Position numbers and translations under genes: made by a program | The notes under the pieces: generated by a model | Databases searched by the model: none | What the model saw: the letters and a program-made list of their open reading frames with translations, nothing else | What the model was told of the DNA's origin: nothing | In this document: one piece after another, positions 24,829-35,496 of the stretch | Layout of the letters: each line of letters starts with the position of its first letter | How positions within the stretch are numbered: position 1 is the first letter of the stretch | From: Punctularia strigosozonata HHB-11173 SS5 | Lineage: Eukaryota > Basidiomycota > Agaricomycetes > Corticiales > Punctulariaceae | Assembly: GCF_000264995.1 (NCBI RefSeq) | Contig: NW_006767442.1 | Location: forward strand, 1,329,314 to 1,393,313 | Direction: 5' to 3' | DNA: 64,000 nucleotides

Positions 24829-25837
24829 ATTCGGTGATTTATGTTCGTTAAAGTCGTGAGGTGGGTATCGTGAAAGAGGTTGATGTCAAAGTGCAGAGCA
24901 AGCTGGTCGGGGCCGCGGTTTATAAGCCTGCGAGGGCAAAGATAGGCGCAATGACGTGGGTGTAACCAGCTGGAGCGTACGTTGGAGATCCTTCCAGCAT
25001 GCTGCATTGCGGTGGCGCTCTGCGTTAGCATGTTATGACGTCAACGAGACCGGTGGGGATGTGGATTGTTTGGCACATTCACGCCAGCTCTGCTGTTCTG
25101 TGTTCAACTCGGCTGATCGAGTCTCGCAGTCATTCATGCTATCGAATGAATCAATAGCCGGCTGAAGCGGACGATGTTGGAGTGTTGAAGGCCAAATGGG
25201 ACCGGAGAATTGTGAGGGGACGGCCTTGGGCGTTTCGACGTTGGTCATGCGAAACCCACCAAGCCGTTGCATAGGAGGATTCGTATCCTTTCATATCGAC
25301 ATGCATCCGTCCGAGAGGAGCCCGAGGAGGCATTCTAGCGAGCAAAGTTCGTGGTCCTGCCTGAGAAGCTACTGTTCGTCTGCGGAGAAGAGTAAACTAC
25401 AGCGGCTGCGACTTACTTTGCTATGCCTTTAGTTCACTAGTGCCTTCATTCTAGAGCCTTAAGTCCCGACGATAGTCCATGAGTATGCGAGACGTCCAAT
25501 GAACAAGAAAGACGCAAGAGTTGGCACTGCTTATCCCGGTGAAAATGGAATGTGAGAGCGCCTGTGCGGCGGAGACCGTCGAACCTCCATACGCGTCCAA
25601 ACTTCCCAAGCAAGCTGGATTATAGAGTATATCTGGCAATTGTTCAGGCAGATAGTGTAGCCATTAGTCTATTGCAACGAGCATGTGTAGACATGCGTGT
25701 GGTGAACGTATAAAGACCAGCAAAATGACCGGCACTTCAACGCCACCGCGTCTGCCATCTGGACGGCCGAACCTGCACACGCCCACCGACCTCCCACACC
25801 ATTCGCATCCTTCATCCGGCCCTCCTCGTCGCCCGCC
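24829..25837. other. Divergent intergenic region
   Basis: About 1 kb between two divergent genes. It holds the TATA box at 24919. Other open frames are short and unrecognised, and the long minus-strand frame over 25664-26152 is the antisense shadow of the Whi2-like gene. Confidence 0.45.
24919..24924 (-). promoter_or_regulatory. TATA box of the small amphipathic protein gene
   Basis: TATAAA on the minus strand, about 90 bp upstream of the ATG at 24828. Confidence 0.5.
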
Positions 25838-27021
25838 ATGGCGACCGCAAACAGTCCCATTACTCAGGTCTCGCAGACCCCGCAATACTCCAATCTGCAC
25901 CAGCCCCAGCTCCTGACGAGGCTCCTGCTCGACCTGCGCGGCAAGCGCTTCTCGGTCGACCGCGAGACGATTATGAACCTGCCGGAATCGGTGTTGCTGT
26001 GCTTGTTCCCAAATGGACTTGTTCTGAGCCGACAGAGCATGGCGCTCTCTGAAAATGGCGAGGAGGCGGAGGAGGACGAGCAGCTGTATGGGGTCGATGT
26101 ACGTGATGACGCATCCTGCTCTTACCCTTTTCTTCCAGTGCAGCCTGGCCATACTGACAATGTAGCGGATAGTTTGACCCAGAATGCTTCGCCTACGTCC
26201 TCAACTTCTTCCGCACTGCCGCGGATAACTTCTACGGCACGAGCACACAACCGGGGCTGCTCGCCGCGCAACAACACCTCATCGACGGCTCGCCCTCCCC
26301 CGATCTCGGCGCTGCACCCTCGCAAAACCCGCTTCTCACCAAGCAGGCGATCATTGTCCTCCGCGAAGAGCTGGAATACTTCTCGATACCGCCCAAGAAC
26401 TCGGGCGCGGCGACGGACGCGCAGGGGATCGCTAACGACCCATTGCTCGACCTCAAGCGCCGGTGCGGCACGCACCTGCTCGAGAAGCGGAACATTTTCA
26501 CGGCCCTGCAGCGGAACGTGAACAAGGAGAACAACATCGCTGAGCAACATCTCATCGACATGCTCTGCATGAGGTACGGCACCCCTCGACCCTCCTCTCT
26601 CTTGAATATATGCTTACGCTGTCCTTTTCGTCCAACAACAGCGGCTTCGACCGCGAAGACGAATGGGGCTACCGCGCGCTCGAGCCCTCCCGGTGCTGCA
26701 TCTCCTCCATCGCCCTCGTCCTCCTCAAGACCGGCATCGTGCACCACCCGCCGCAGCCGACGGGCGAGCGTCCGGTCACGGTCGACTACAACCAGATGGC
26801 GACCGCGCAGAAGCTGCTCCTCTTCTGGCGCAAGCCGGCGCGCAAATGCTGGTGGGACGGGCTCGAGGTTGAACTTCCCGGGCCGAACGGCGTCGGCAAG
26901 GAGGTCGTGAAGCTGTGGGCGCGACGGGTGTGGACGCTCGAACTGAGTCTGGTGCGCGTTTCGCGTTTGATTCTGCGACGACTTGGTGTGCTGATCGTTA
27001 TGCGTGGCTGGGCAGGTATGA
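25838..27021 (+). CDS. Whi2-like BTB/POZ protein
   Basis: Fungal relative of Whi2, the yeast partner of Psr phosphatases in the general stress response and nutrient signalling. The start at 25838 (MATANSPITQVSQTPQYSNL) leads into a BTB-type domain: LLLDLRGKRFSVDRETIMNL PESVLLCLFPNGLVLSRQS. An intron ending GGATAG joins FDPECFAYVLNFFRTAADNF. The next exon has LREELEYFSIPP and ends LIDMLCM, joined to SGFDREDEWGYRALEPSRCC. The C-terminal domain shows RKPARKCWWDGLEVELPG and WTLELSLV. I place the stop at 27019 after a last short intron (26953-27015); reading straight on would add about 60 non-conserved residues to 27200. Confidence 0.85.
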
Positions 27022-27063
27022 TCGCCTCATGGGATACCTGGATGATATTACTGTTTATATATA

Positions 27064-27199
27064 CCCCTGTCGCAAACTTAGCTATTACGATCGCAAAACA
27101 CACGGATATATCCCCCCAAAAAACAATGCTTCCAAGGCACTATCTGATTCTGATGATATCGCACATCAGTCCGTGGTATGATATCCGAATACCGTTCTA
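27064..27199. repeat. Duplicated 3' flank, unit 1
   Basis: Begins CCCCTGTCGCAAACTTAG and ends CCGTGGTATGATATCCG. It is a diverged direct copy of the segment at 27844-27970. Each unit lies just beyond the tail of a PY-motif gene copy, so the flank was duplicated together with the gene. Confidence 0.65.
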
Positions 27200-27332
27200 A
27201 GGTTGGTCCTAGAATGCTATGCTGATGCTAAAGATTAAGGATGCGGAACGTCCTCATGGATCTTGTCTTGAACTACTTGTTCTAGGGACGAGTCCTCCAG
27301 CGCTCCAGCTGGATGTCGTGGACCGGAGGTTG

Positions 27333-27790
27333 TTATCGTTGCGCGTCCTCGACGATACGTCGTGCTTCTGCGACAACCTGGCTATAAGCCGACTGAGCGG
27401 CTTCGGGTGTTCCGGCCATGGAGGGAGCGCTGTTCATATGGCAATGATCAACACGAGTGGTGCCGCTCAACGATCAAGCAAACGACGTACGAAAGCCGTC
27501 TCCTGTGATGGTTGTTGGTCCACATCCATCGCGCTGCCGCTGCCCCCAGTCCTCGAGCACTTCCGGCGTCTTGAAATGAGTCAACCCTCATAGTATCTAC
27601 GTGGCGCTCAAGTGGTCCAGCAGTTTCTGCCATGACGTCGGGATTGCCCATCCCCTATACGATGGTTGTTTGCGCCCACAGTGCCTTGCGATTATGAGGC
27701 CGACGATGACCCCTAGGACGGCGATGCCGGCCACAGCTCCTCCTGTACATCATGGTCAGTCTCAATCTTTGACAGGGCCAGAGACATGTG
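27333..27790 (-). pseudogene. Decayed third copy of the PY-motif membrane protein
   Basis: Only the 3' half remains. The transmembrane segment GGAVAGIAVLGVIVGLIIAR is followed by a basic CGRKQPSYRG. The frame then shifts to one reading VDSFQDAGSARGLG, matching IEPFRDAGGVQG of copy B. A GTACGT donor and CAG acceptor near 27490 and 27430 match the intron in the intact copies. The tail reads AYSQVVAEARRIVEDAQR and stops at 27333. The PPP before the tyrosine is lost (QSAYSQ), and no ectodomain exon is present upstream. Best read as a truncated, frameshifted paralogue. Confidence 0.7.
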
Positions 27791-27843
27791 CTGCCTAGAA
27801 TTGAGTGCTACTCAGCGTACACCACGGTGGCGCATGATAAGTG

Positions 27844-27970
27844 CCCCTGTCGCAAGCTTGGCTAGTACTATCGCAAAGACACATGCATATGTCGCCGAAG
27901 ATGATACATAATACAACATTATCTGATAGTGGCAGACCCTGGTCCGTGGTATGATGTCCGATACTGTCCT
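27844..27970. repeat. Duplicated 3' flank, unit 2
   Basis: Begins CCCCTGTCGCAAGCTTGG and ends CCGTGGTATGATGTCCG. Direct-repeat partner of 27064-27199, lying downstream of PY-motif copy A. Confidence 0.65.
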
Positions 27971-28059
27971 GAGTTTACTGCTGGATGGCTACATAATGAT
28001 GTGTGCGTAATGCTCTGAGGTAACCCGCCATAACTGACTCGAGCTGATCGTTCTCCAGA

Positions 28060-29543
28060 TCATTCCCGCGAAGTCCGAGGTGTATGTTGCAGTGGGGTAA
28101 CATAATACTTACCTGGTACGAATGGTGGTGGTGGTCGGGCCTCGACGATAGACCGCACATCTTTGATGACCTGGCTATATGTCGGAGGAGGGAATTCAGA
28201 AGTAGCTATTGATAAAGGAGTGCTATTCACAGGTCGGCGATGAATACCAGCGATGCTGATCAGCATCGACAGAGAACTCGATATCAAGCAAACGACGTAC
28301 AGCGGTTGTCTTCGGGATCTGTTTTTCCTCATCAAGGGCGTCACGGCCGCAAAACCTTGGGCGCCTCCGGACTCTCGGAAAGGGTCTATCCTTGCCGCGG
28401 CCGGTGGGAGCTCCGGAACGGACGAGGAGCGTTTAGGAGGGTCCGCGATGGGCGTTCCCCGAACGAATGATTGTTTTCGCCAATAGCGCCTTGCGAACAA
28501 GAATCCGACGACAATGAACAGGATAAAGATTCCACCTGCAATGCCTCCGCCGATCGCGGCAGAATTGGTGTGAACATGGTTATCGGAAGGCGTTCCAGCT
28601 TGCGCTTGAAGTGATGGAATGGTGGACGGGGATTGCGATGGACTGGTCAGTGGATATTGCGAGGGACTTGTGAGCGAAGGTAGCATTGAAGTAGTAAATG
28701 AAGTTCGCGAGGAGCTGGTGGATTGCTGTGCTTGTACCAAATTGAGTGTCGTGATTGTTGTCGCTCTGGCAGCTTCGATGTAAGCGGAATCTGATACGGT
28801 GAACTAATAAAAATGAGCATGGGGATCGCGCAGTGCTAAGGAACGAGGCTTACTTACATATACCGCATCGTTGATAGCCCCGTGCTGCAGAACGCTCAGG
28901 AGCACTGGCTGGTGATTGCTCGCAACAACAACAGACGAGAGCCTGTAAAACCCCGCTGGCAGCCCGTATGTAACGTTCCCTCTCAATTCCTTCACACCTG
29001 TCTGCGGTTCGAGCGTCCGCGAAAAGGCGAAGCACGTAGGATCCGTGACGGTCGTTTGCTCGAGCGAGTGGAGCTTTTCAATCACGACCCTCGCATGCCC
29101 CCGTACCTGACCCGACGTATTCACCTGCTGCGGCGCTGACAAAAAGTTACTAGTCTCGTTCGCGATGATACCGGTCTCCACGTTCCACAAGGCAAGACGG
29201 ATTGTGAATGTGCTGTTGGACAGAAGAGTTGATCCGTGCGCTGGAAAGACAAACTTGCTGGAAGGAATGCGATTTGAAGCAACGAGGATTCCCATTGGCG
29301 CGGGATTACATGTCCCGCGGGGGTTTTGGGTCCCTTGGTGGATTGTCTGGCCGGCGCAGAAGTTGATGAAATTGTTGGTGGACGTGAGTGACGCCACCTG
29401 ACCAGGTGCGGAGCCGTTTAGACCATCTTTGGCAAACCCATTTGCAATAGCAGAGTAAAGGAGCGCTAACTCGTAAACAATGGATTAGCTCTCCTTCGCC
29501 AGGGGAGCCTCAAGTACGCACTTCTTGACCCGGATCGCGGCAT
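28060..29543 (-). CDS. Single-pass membrane protein with cytosolic PY motif, copy A
   Basis: Basidiomycete family without known function. Exon 1 (from 29543) is short, MPRSGSR, and joins TLLYSAIANGFAKDG after a GTGCGT-TTAG intron. The ectodomain has ASLTSTNNFINFCAGQTIHQ, GTCNPAPMG, PSSKFVFP, FLSAPQQVN, GHARVVIEKLHSL, LPAGFYRLSS and SVLQHGAINDAVY, with several N-x-S/T sites. A Ser/Thr/Pro-rich stalk leads to the membrane helix GGGIAGGIFILFIVVGFLFA and a basic stop-transfer (RRYWRK). The cytosolic tail has IDPFRESGGAQG and the PY motif PPPTYSQV, a WW-domain ligand type. The N-terminus is weak as a signal peptide. Confidence 0.75.
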
Positions 29544-30294
29544 GAATTTAATAAATGAGTGATGAATTGTCCGTGGTATACAGAGGGGAAGCTGGGGGCG
29601 CTGGCAGTACTTGCGGCTTTAGACATTGCGCGACCGTCGAACGAGGGCAACGACTTACGAGATATCCGTGCAGGAGGCAGAGACCCGTCTAATATTGTAG
29701 GATCAGGTTCACATGAAAGGAGTCGCTTCTTGTAGGGTGACGAGGGGATAAGAAAAGCTAGCGGGGAAGACGATGGAGCTAGATTTAACCCCCGAGGTCG
29801 CCGTGTGCGCTATGGTATCCCTGGAATCATTTGATGTTTACATCATCCAGGATCTTGGCCAGTGCAAGGAGATGATCGTCAAACGATATCGCTCTCCCTA
29901 CAGCTACACGAGAAATAATGAAGCTGTGTTGCCACCGTTCATGCGAGATTCGGCGTAAGAATACGATATATTGCTGATGCGAAGTAACGGTAGCGAGATA
30001 CCTCTTCAAATTGGTGCCAAGCTGATACACCAGTGTCTTCTATATGTATCGTATCGGGATTGCTGCAGAAAAAGATTAGGCATAGCGCCCGAATGTATAG
30101 CTTCGACATATACGATATGGTGATGTGGTCCTGACACTGTTATGTCAACCTACAGATGGAATAACCAACATCGCCGGCCCGGAATGTGGTATAGAGCGTC
30201 TATGGTTGTTAGCTCTGTTCTCAGAGAGCAATCGGCAGTGAATGAGCTCTACCTCCATCCCGAGAGATGCCGGATCCAAACGATGTCTGTAATG
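29544..30294. other. Intergenic between PY-motif copies A and B
   Basis: Promoter side of copy A, with an A/T-rich TTTATTAAATTC next to the start, and the 3' flank of copy B. Open frames near 29773-30030 are short and unrecognised. Confidence 0.4.
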
Positions 30295-31704
30295 TTATGG
30301 AGCGGGTCGGACACGGTTCTTCCGTGGTACAGGTGGGGGTCGCGATTCTTGCGCGCCTTCAACGATATGTCGTGCTTCTTCGACGATCTGGCTATAGGCC
30401 GGAGGTGGTAATTCTGAGGTACCAGCTCCTGATGCATCGTTGACCGCAGGACTGATCGCGGTGAACACGAAAGAAATAGGTTAGCTCCGGCAGTGCAAAA
30501 CATTGAAACGGGCGACGTACGACGATTGCGTCCTGTTGCTCTTCCGGACCAACTGCACCGTTGAAGAGGAACCCTGCACGCCCCCAGCATCCCGAAATGG
30601 CTCAATGGCGGTCATAGGCAACTCTATGTTGGCCGAAGAGGAACCAGGGGACTCTGCCATGAGGTCGAGGGCAAGCTTTCTCCGGTATGAACGACGTCGT
30701 CGCCATTGGCGTCTTCCGAGGAGAATTCCAATGATGATGCCCAAAAAGACGATTGAACCCGCTACCCCGCCACTGATCGCGGCCATATTGGTACGATTGC
30801 TATGTGGTCAGGTGAGCAACGCGTTGTACGTGGCGCGGCAAGGTAGGAACGCACTTGTGGTGGTTTCTAGATGCCCCGGTTTGCGCTGGTCTGGACGGGG
30901 AGGATGACGATGTGGAGGTATGTGTCGGTGGCGCGGAAGATGTTGTCGTGTTGGCTGTATCTGATACAGTGAACTGCGCAAACATATTGAGATCATGAAA
31001 GATGCGTGACACAGTAGCTCACGTATATAGCATCGTTGATCGCGCCATGTTGCTCGATGCTCACGAGAACCGGTTGATAGTTGCTAGCGATGATGACCGA
31101 CGATAGTCTGTAAAATCCGGCAGGCAGGCCGTTCGTCACGTCCCCGCTTAGCTCATCCCCGCTCCTCTGGGCCGAGAGCGTCCTCCAAAACGCGAAAAGC
31201 CGCGGATCGGTGGGTGTCGTCTGCCCCAGCGAGTCCAACGCTTCGATGACGATCGTCGCGTGCCCTAACACCGCACCTTCGCCGTTGACCTGCTGTGGCG
31301 CCGACAGAAAGTTCTCGTCTTCGTTCGCGAAGTTGCCGGTGTTGAGGTTCGCGACCGCGAGTCGGACGGTGAAGGTGCCGTTGGACGGGATGGTCGAGTT
31401 GTGCTTGGGGAAGACGAACTTGCTGGTCGGGATGACGTCCGAGGCGACGAGCATGCCCATGGGAGCAGGATTGCACGTCCCGGTACTGTTCTGAACACCC
31501 TGATGGATCGTCTGGCCTGCGCAGAAATTGATGAAGTTGTTGGTAGATGTGAGGGAGGCGACCTGGCCAGCCAAGGGTTCGTCTTGGCCATCGTTGGCGA
31601 AACCTGTGGCGATAGCAGAGGAAAGAAGAGCTGGTATATGCTTTAATTCGTGCTCTATGAGGGAATAACTGAGGATACTCACTCGGAGACCCAGACTGGG
31701 ACAT
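30295..31704 (-). CDS. Single-pass membrane protein with cytosolic PY motif, copy B
   Basis: Paralogue of copy A in the same orientation. Exon 1 reads MSQSGSP from 31704 and joins TLLSSAIATGFANDG, the same split as in copy A. The ectodomain repeats the family blocks (ASLTSTNNFINFCAGQTIHQ, GTCNPAPMG, TSKFVFPKHNST, FLSAPQQVN, LPAGFYRLSS, QHGAINDAIY). The helix GGVAGSIVFLGIIIGILLG is followed by RRQWRRRRSYRRK. The tail has IEPFRDAGGVQG, an intron with stop codons (donor GTACGT near 30521), and the PY motif LPPPAYSQIVEEARHIVE, ending RPAP at 30295. The PY motif and tail helix are the best-kept cytosolic parts, so a WW-domain partner is likely. Confidence 0.77.
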
Positions 31705-32649
31705 GAGTCAAGGAACGTGGATCGTTCGCGGACCCTGTTCGCGTAACGAGCCAACGAACCAGGCGAGGTTCGACTAAGTTGTAATATTGCTTGCAGTGAT
31801 ACCTGACCGTCGGATGGGCCGTACAGCAGATACTAATCTCAAGCAGAAAGTCGGCAGTACAGGATCGCCATGAGGGCGTAGATGCTTGACAGGAGGAGCA
31901 CCTCCATCTCACTTGGGAGATCACTAGGACCGCGCTCACGACGGATGCGTGAGTGCTGCAACGATTTGATGGTCTCATCATCACCCGCCTGCGATCTATG
32001 ACAGCGCGGAAGACAGAAGATCCCATGAAAAGGCGCCCAAGCCACGAGGGTCTCACGAAAGCTGTGTCGGATGCGCATTGAGATCCGCACGAGTCGCGCG
32101 CTCCGACCTCGGACGGTGGTCGTCAAGTAAAGGGTTGGATGGTCGTCTTCGTTATCATAAATGGAGGGAGGCTTGCTGAGCATGGACTTGGGGGAGGAAG
32201 AATCGATAACAAAGTCGGGAGAATTCCGACTCGAAACCGAAAAGCGGAAGCGATTTTATTTAGATCACGTGGGTACAGTGATGTAGAGCGCTCGACCGGG
32301 GCAAGGATTCGTTCGATGGGACACAAAGCAAGACGAATATCCTCTGCTTGTTGTACGAACAAGCAACGGCGATTGTCCACGTGAGGTGCGAGTGTCATTT
32401 TGAGGATATTCCTGAACCCGGGCCCGCCACCGCTCTGCCCGATGCCTCGATTTTAGAGGCTCAAACATCTGCAGGCGGTCCGCTCCGCCACGCGGAACGT
32501 GTCCGCATCGACATTCGGGGAGAGTGAGATGCTCCATCGTACGCGAGCAGCAGTGTCTGGCCCGCAGAAGGGCCGCGGAGTGACGTCCTCCGCTGTTTGC
32601 TACCGCGGAATGCTTCCTGATTCCATGGACTGCCGTGGGTGAGAGGCAT
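31705..32649. other. Intergenic, no supported gene
   Basis: About 0.95 kb of flank between PY-motif copy B and DPH3. I recognise no family in its open frames and see no repeat. Confidence 0.45.
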
Positions 32650-33044
32650 TCAAGCGGTGGAGGCGACTAGTGGTGCACGATCGGCGATGGAGAGGTTCTC
32701 CATGGCATCTTCAAACTCAACATCGTCGCTATCCGCGTCGCTCTCTTCTTCCCCGGAGCTGGACTGAGCGCCATCGTCTTCATCGTCGCTGGGCTCGTCC
32801 TCGAAATCAAGCTAGCAAAAAGTTAGATTTAAGTAATGATCCGAATATAAAAGCTACTCACAGGATCGTATATTACCCGTATGATCAGACTACAACTAGG
32901 ACATGTCGCGATGTCTTCGTAGTTTTTGAGCTGTTTCTTGGAGATTTCGAAGCGGTCGCCGCAGGGACAAGGATAGTGGTAGACCCGCTTTTCCTCGTCC
33001 CATACCATATCTTCAATCTCGACTTCATCGTAGTATGCGCCCAT
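32650..33044 (-). CDS. DPH3: DPH3/KTI11, CSL zinc-finger protein
   Basis: Small iron-binding protein of 114 residues. Known members donate electrons to the Dph1-Dph2 radical enzyme in diphthamide synthesis on eEF2 and, with Kti13, serve Elongator in tRNA wobble-uridine modification. The ATG is at 33044 ([20 protein letters not shown]). The CSL motif is intact: [13 protein letters not shown] with CPC, then [19 protein letters not shown] 50-nt intron precedes an acidic tail ([14 protein letters not shown]) ending in LVASTA at 32650. Only 195 bp separate its start from that of LTO1 on the other strand. Confidence 0.95.
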
Positions 33045-33239
33045 CGTCGTTTGCACGGCCTAAACAGCAGTCCCGCAATGCCAGCTCGAAGGGGGCTCGA
33101 GGAAAAGAGATGACCAAAGCTGACTCAGCGCCCCGGATCACGGATCTCGTTTGTTTGGCAACGGCCACTGAACCAAACAAAGCGCATTTGCGCGCCTTGC
33201 TCATTCACAAATTCTCTGTTCTCATTCCATTAGGCCGTT
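33045..33239. promoter_or_regulatory. Shared divergent promoter of DPH3 and LTO1
   Basis: The two ATGs face away from each other across 195 bp, so both promoters must lie here or overlap. I see no TATA box, as expected for housekeeping genes. Confidence 0.6.
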
Positions 33240-33866
33240 ATGGACGTCGACCTTAACTTTGACATCGAATCCCTTGTTCATCTTGAGCAAACGTGTGCAC
33301 TTCCGTCACATCCGTCTCGCTGAACTAAGAGCGTAAAATTGTCGGTGCGGCAGCTTCTACGATGCCGGCTACAAGGACGGCTATGATCACGGAAGAATCC
33401 ATGGGCTTATAGAGGGTCGTGCTCTCGGTCGCGAGAAAGGTTATGAGATGTGGGAAGAGCTTGCCTTCTACGAGGGCTTCGCCGTCACATGGAGAGCCAT
33501 CGTTGGCAAACAAGACCACGCCGACGAGTACGTTTCTTATCATCTTCATGTATGATTGCGGTGTGTCTTAAAGATGTGTATCACAGACGAACATTGAGTC
33601 ATATATCGCATCTGCTCAACCTCATCTCTCAATTCCCCCGCGTCAACCCGTCCACATCCGCGGAGGATGAGTCGAATGCAGTAGACATCCCGAAGCTATT
33701 CCGCCAGATTCATTCTCGATACCGCCTTCTGTGCGCGAGTCTCGGGGTGAAGCCCAGCCTTCGATCAGTCGACGGAGCGGATGGTGCAGATCCCCAAGCA
33801 AACTCGACTGAGCCTCAGAAGAAGTCGGTTTGGCCTACAACCGGAAATGTTGGACTCAGCTTTTGA
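33240..33866 (+). CDS. LTO1: LTO1/ORAOV1, Yae1-partner for ABCE1 Fe-S assembly
   Basis: About 168 residues in three exons. In yeast, Lto1 with Yae1 bridges the cytosolic iron-sulfur (CIA) targeting complex to Rli1/ABCE1, a ribosome recycling ATPase. Exon 1 reads MDVDLNFDIESLVHLEQT; exon 2 has the deca-GX3 repeat FYDAGYKDGYDHGRIHGLIE and GRALGREKGYEMWEELAFYE. Exon 3 ends at 33866 with GNVGLSF. The last three residues LSF fit the CIA-recognition C-terminus ([LIM]-[DES]-[WF]) known from Lto1 and other clients. Both introns have good GT/AG signals. Confidence 0.92.
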
Positions 33867-34325
33867 GGGCCAGGTGGCCAGGTATTTGTCACTGCGACCA
33901 TTTTCGATGCGTACCCTCGATGCAATAGTGAGCTCTGACTATTCTGTTACGATCGACGATTAATATTATCTTCTGCAGCGAAGTCATCCACACTGTTCAT
34001 GCCATCGGGTCCTGGGCAAATACGACACCGGAGTCGACTTTGGTGCTCTTGTGGAACGAAACGAAACTCCTTTTGAGCGCCCACGCTAGTATTGTCATCG
34101 TGAGTAAGCTTAGTCACATAAGCTTATCCGTCGTTTATTCAGCCTTTCAGCGACTACGCGCATGAAACATATCTGGCTTTCAATTTGAGCCTGGACGCCA
34201 AGTCCACATTGCTCGCAGGCTAGCATAGCCAAGGTCGTACTACATTGCTGCAAAGAATATCTACCAGTCTTGGTGCGCAGGACGAACTGTGTCCATTGAG
34301 CCTCAGTCGTCGCAGCGAGTTCACA
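33867..34325. other. Intergenic with an unresolved exon-like stretch
   Basis: A spliceable pair (ATG at about 33909; intron with GTGAGC donor and CTGCAG acceptor) reads MRTLDAI joined to CHRVLGKYDTGVDFGALVER and stops near 34089. An overlapping frame also looks protein-like. I recognise neither, so I do not call a gene. Confidence 0.3.
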
Positions 34326-35310
34326 CTAAGCAGTCGACGTACGATCGAGTTCCCAGGTCATCACAGAACGGTCCTGCTCCACCGATGCCAAATACGTCTG
34401 TGCCCATGTTGTCAGCATCCAGCTCCTTCGTCCGCTGATTGATGACGAATCCACTTACCATATACTAAGGCAATGGATATCAGGATGGAGAGATCATCGC
34501 CCACGGGAAAGCAGGTGGACATACGTGGACGACGTGGATGTTCTCCTTGCCGAATCCCTTGGCCAAGCTCTGGCTGAGGGAACGCAGGCCGGCTTTGCCG
34601 ATAGCGAGGACGCTGTTGCTGGCATCGCTCTTCACAGCTGCTCCCGCTCCTGTGAAGATGAACGTGCCCCGCTTGCCTCGCTCATCTAGCTCGTTAGATT
34701 GCATAGCATGTAGCGCGTGATGCGCGAAGGCGAAGCCAGCGGTGATGTTCGTCTGCAGCGATTCGATCACCTGTACGGATTCAACGTTCAGGTTCCGCAA
34801 GCCTACATATCGACCTCACCTCTGACTCGGTGATCTGCAGGAATGGTTTCCAAACCCCGTATGCCGCATTGAAGATCGCCACCCGGATTGGCGAGCCCGG
34901 CCATCTACCCCTTATGGAGGCAAATACCTCGGCAAGCGATTGGTACGTGTACTCCACCGCAAGGAAGCCCTCGATCTGTTTCTGGACTTAGAAATTCCTG
35001 ACGCAGAAACGGACAGGTCGTCACCTGGATATCATCCCCTGATGCTTTGATGGAATCTGCTGTCTTCACTAAATTTCCCGCACTACGGGCAATGAGGGCT
35101 ACGTTGTACCCAGCTTGCGCGAAGATACGTCTGTTGCGACGAATTATGATTCGGTCAGTGGCGTAAGGAAGGGAACCATCGACGCCGCAGCCCCGACCCC
35201 TGTCGTTGAATATGCACATGTCATGGAGAACACATACTGCACGAGCAAATATGACACGTACCCGTGCCCGTGCCAATCCCGGCAACGACGAAGAGAGGGC
35301 AATTAGGCAT
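34326..35310 (-). CDS. Atypical short-chain dehydrogenase, copy 1, lacking one exon
   Basis: NAD(P)-binding SDR paralogous to the gene at 38976-40096. The start at 35310 reads MPNCPLFVVAGIGTGTG, giving the nucleotide-binding glycine motif after splicing. Then come RIFAQAGYNVALIARSAGNL, RVAIFNAAYGVWKPF, NITAGFAFAHHALHAM, GTFIFTGAGAAV and VLAIGKAGLRSLSQSLAKGF. The classical YxxxK is changed: Leu stands where Tyr is expected (LAIGK). After GKENIHVVHV the next exon of copy 2, about 37 residues beginning QAIIDGGIITD, has no counterpart; the sequence goes to the last exon TYLASVEQDRSVMTWELDRT. The gene may be a decaying copy. Confidence 0.72.
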
Positions 35311-35337
35311 GCTATGCGGCCCGCTCCAGGTGGATTT

Positions 35338-35406
35338 CTGGCTCGTCATATGTCTTGAATCATCTTTCACACACCTGCCGACCCAAACGATTGTGGATGA
35401 GGGGTA
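35338..35406. repeat. Diverged direct repeat, unit 1
   Basis: Pattern CTGGCTCGTCA, CACCTGCCGACCCAAACGAT, TGTGGATGAGGGGTAG. Unit 2 at 35497-35570 reads CTGGCTCGTCA, CACCTGTCGACCCACTAGAT, TGTGGGTTAGGGGCG. The spacing is about 160 bp. Confidence 0.6.
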
Positions 35407-35496
35407 GGTAGGTAGGTAGTAGGTAGTATTATCCGGCGCGGTCCCAATATCGGAACAGCCGGTCCCGTTTTGCAAAAGGTGATTGAGGACCGATAT

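Noticed and set aside
26953-27200. 60-residue C-terminal extension of the Whi2-like protein
   Set aside because: A GTGCGC-GCAG intron followed by V and stop gives the usual family end LELSLV; the extension overlaps the duplicated 3' flank.
33897-34089. Possible two-exon small gene (MRTLDAI joined to CHRVLGKYDTGVDFG)
   Set aside because: Splice signals are good, but an overlapping frame looks equally protein-like and neither matches a known family.
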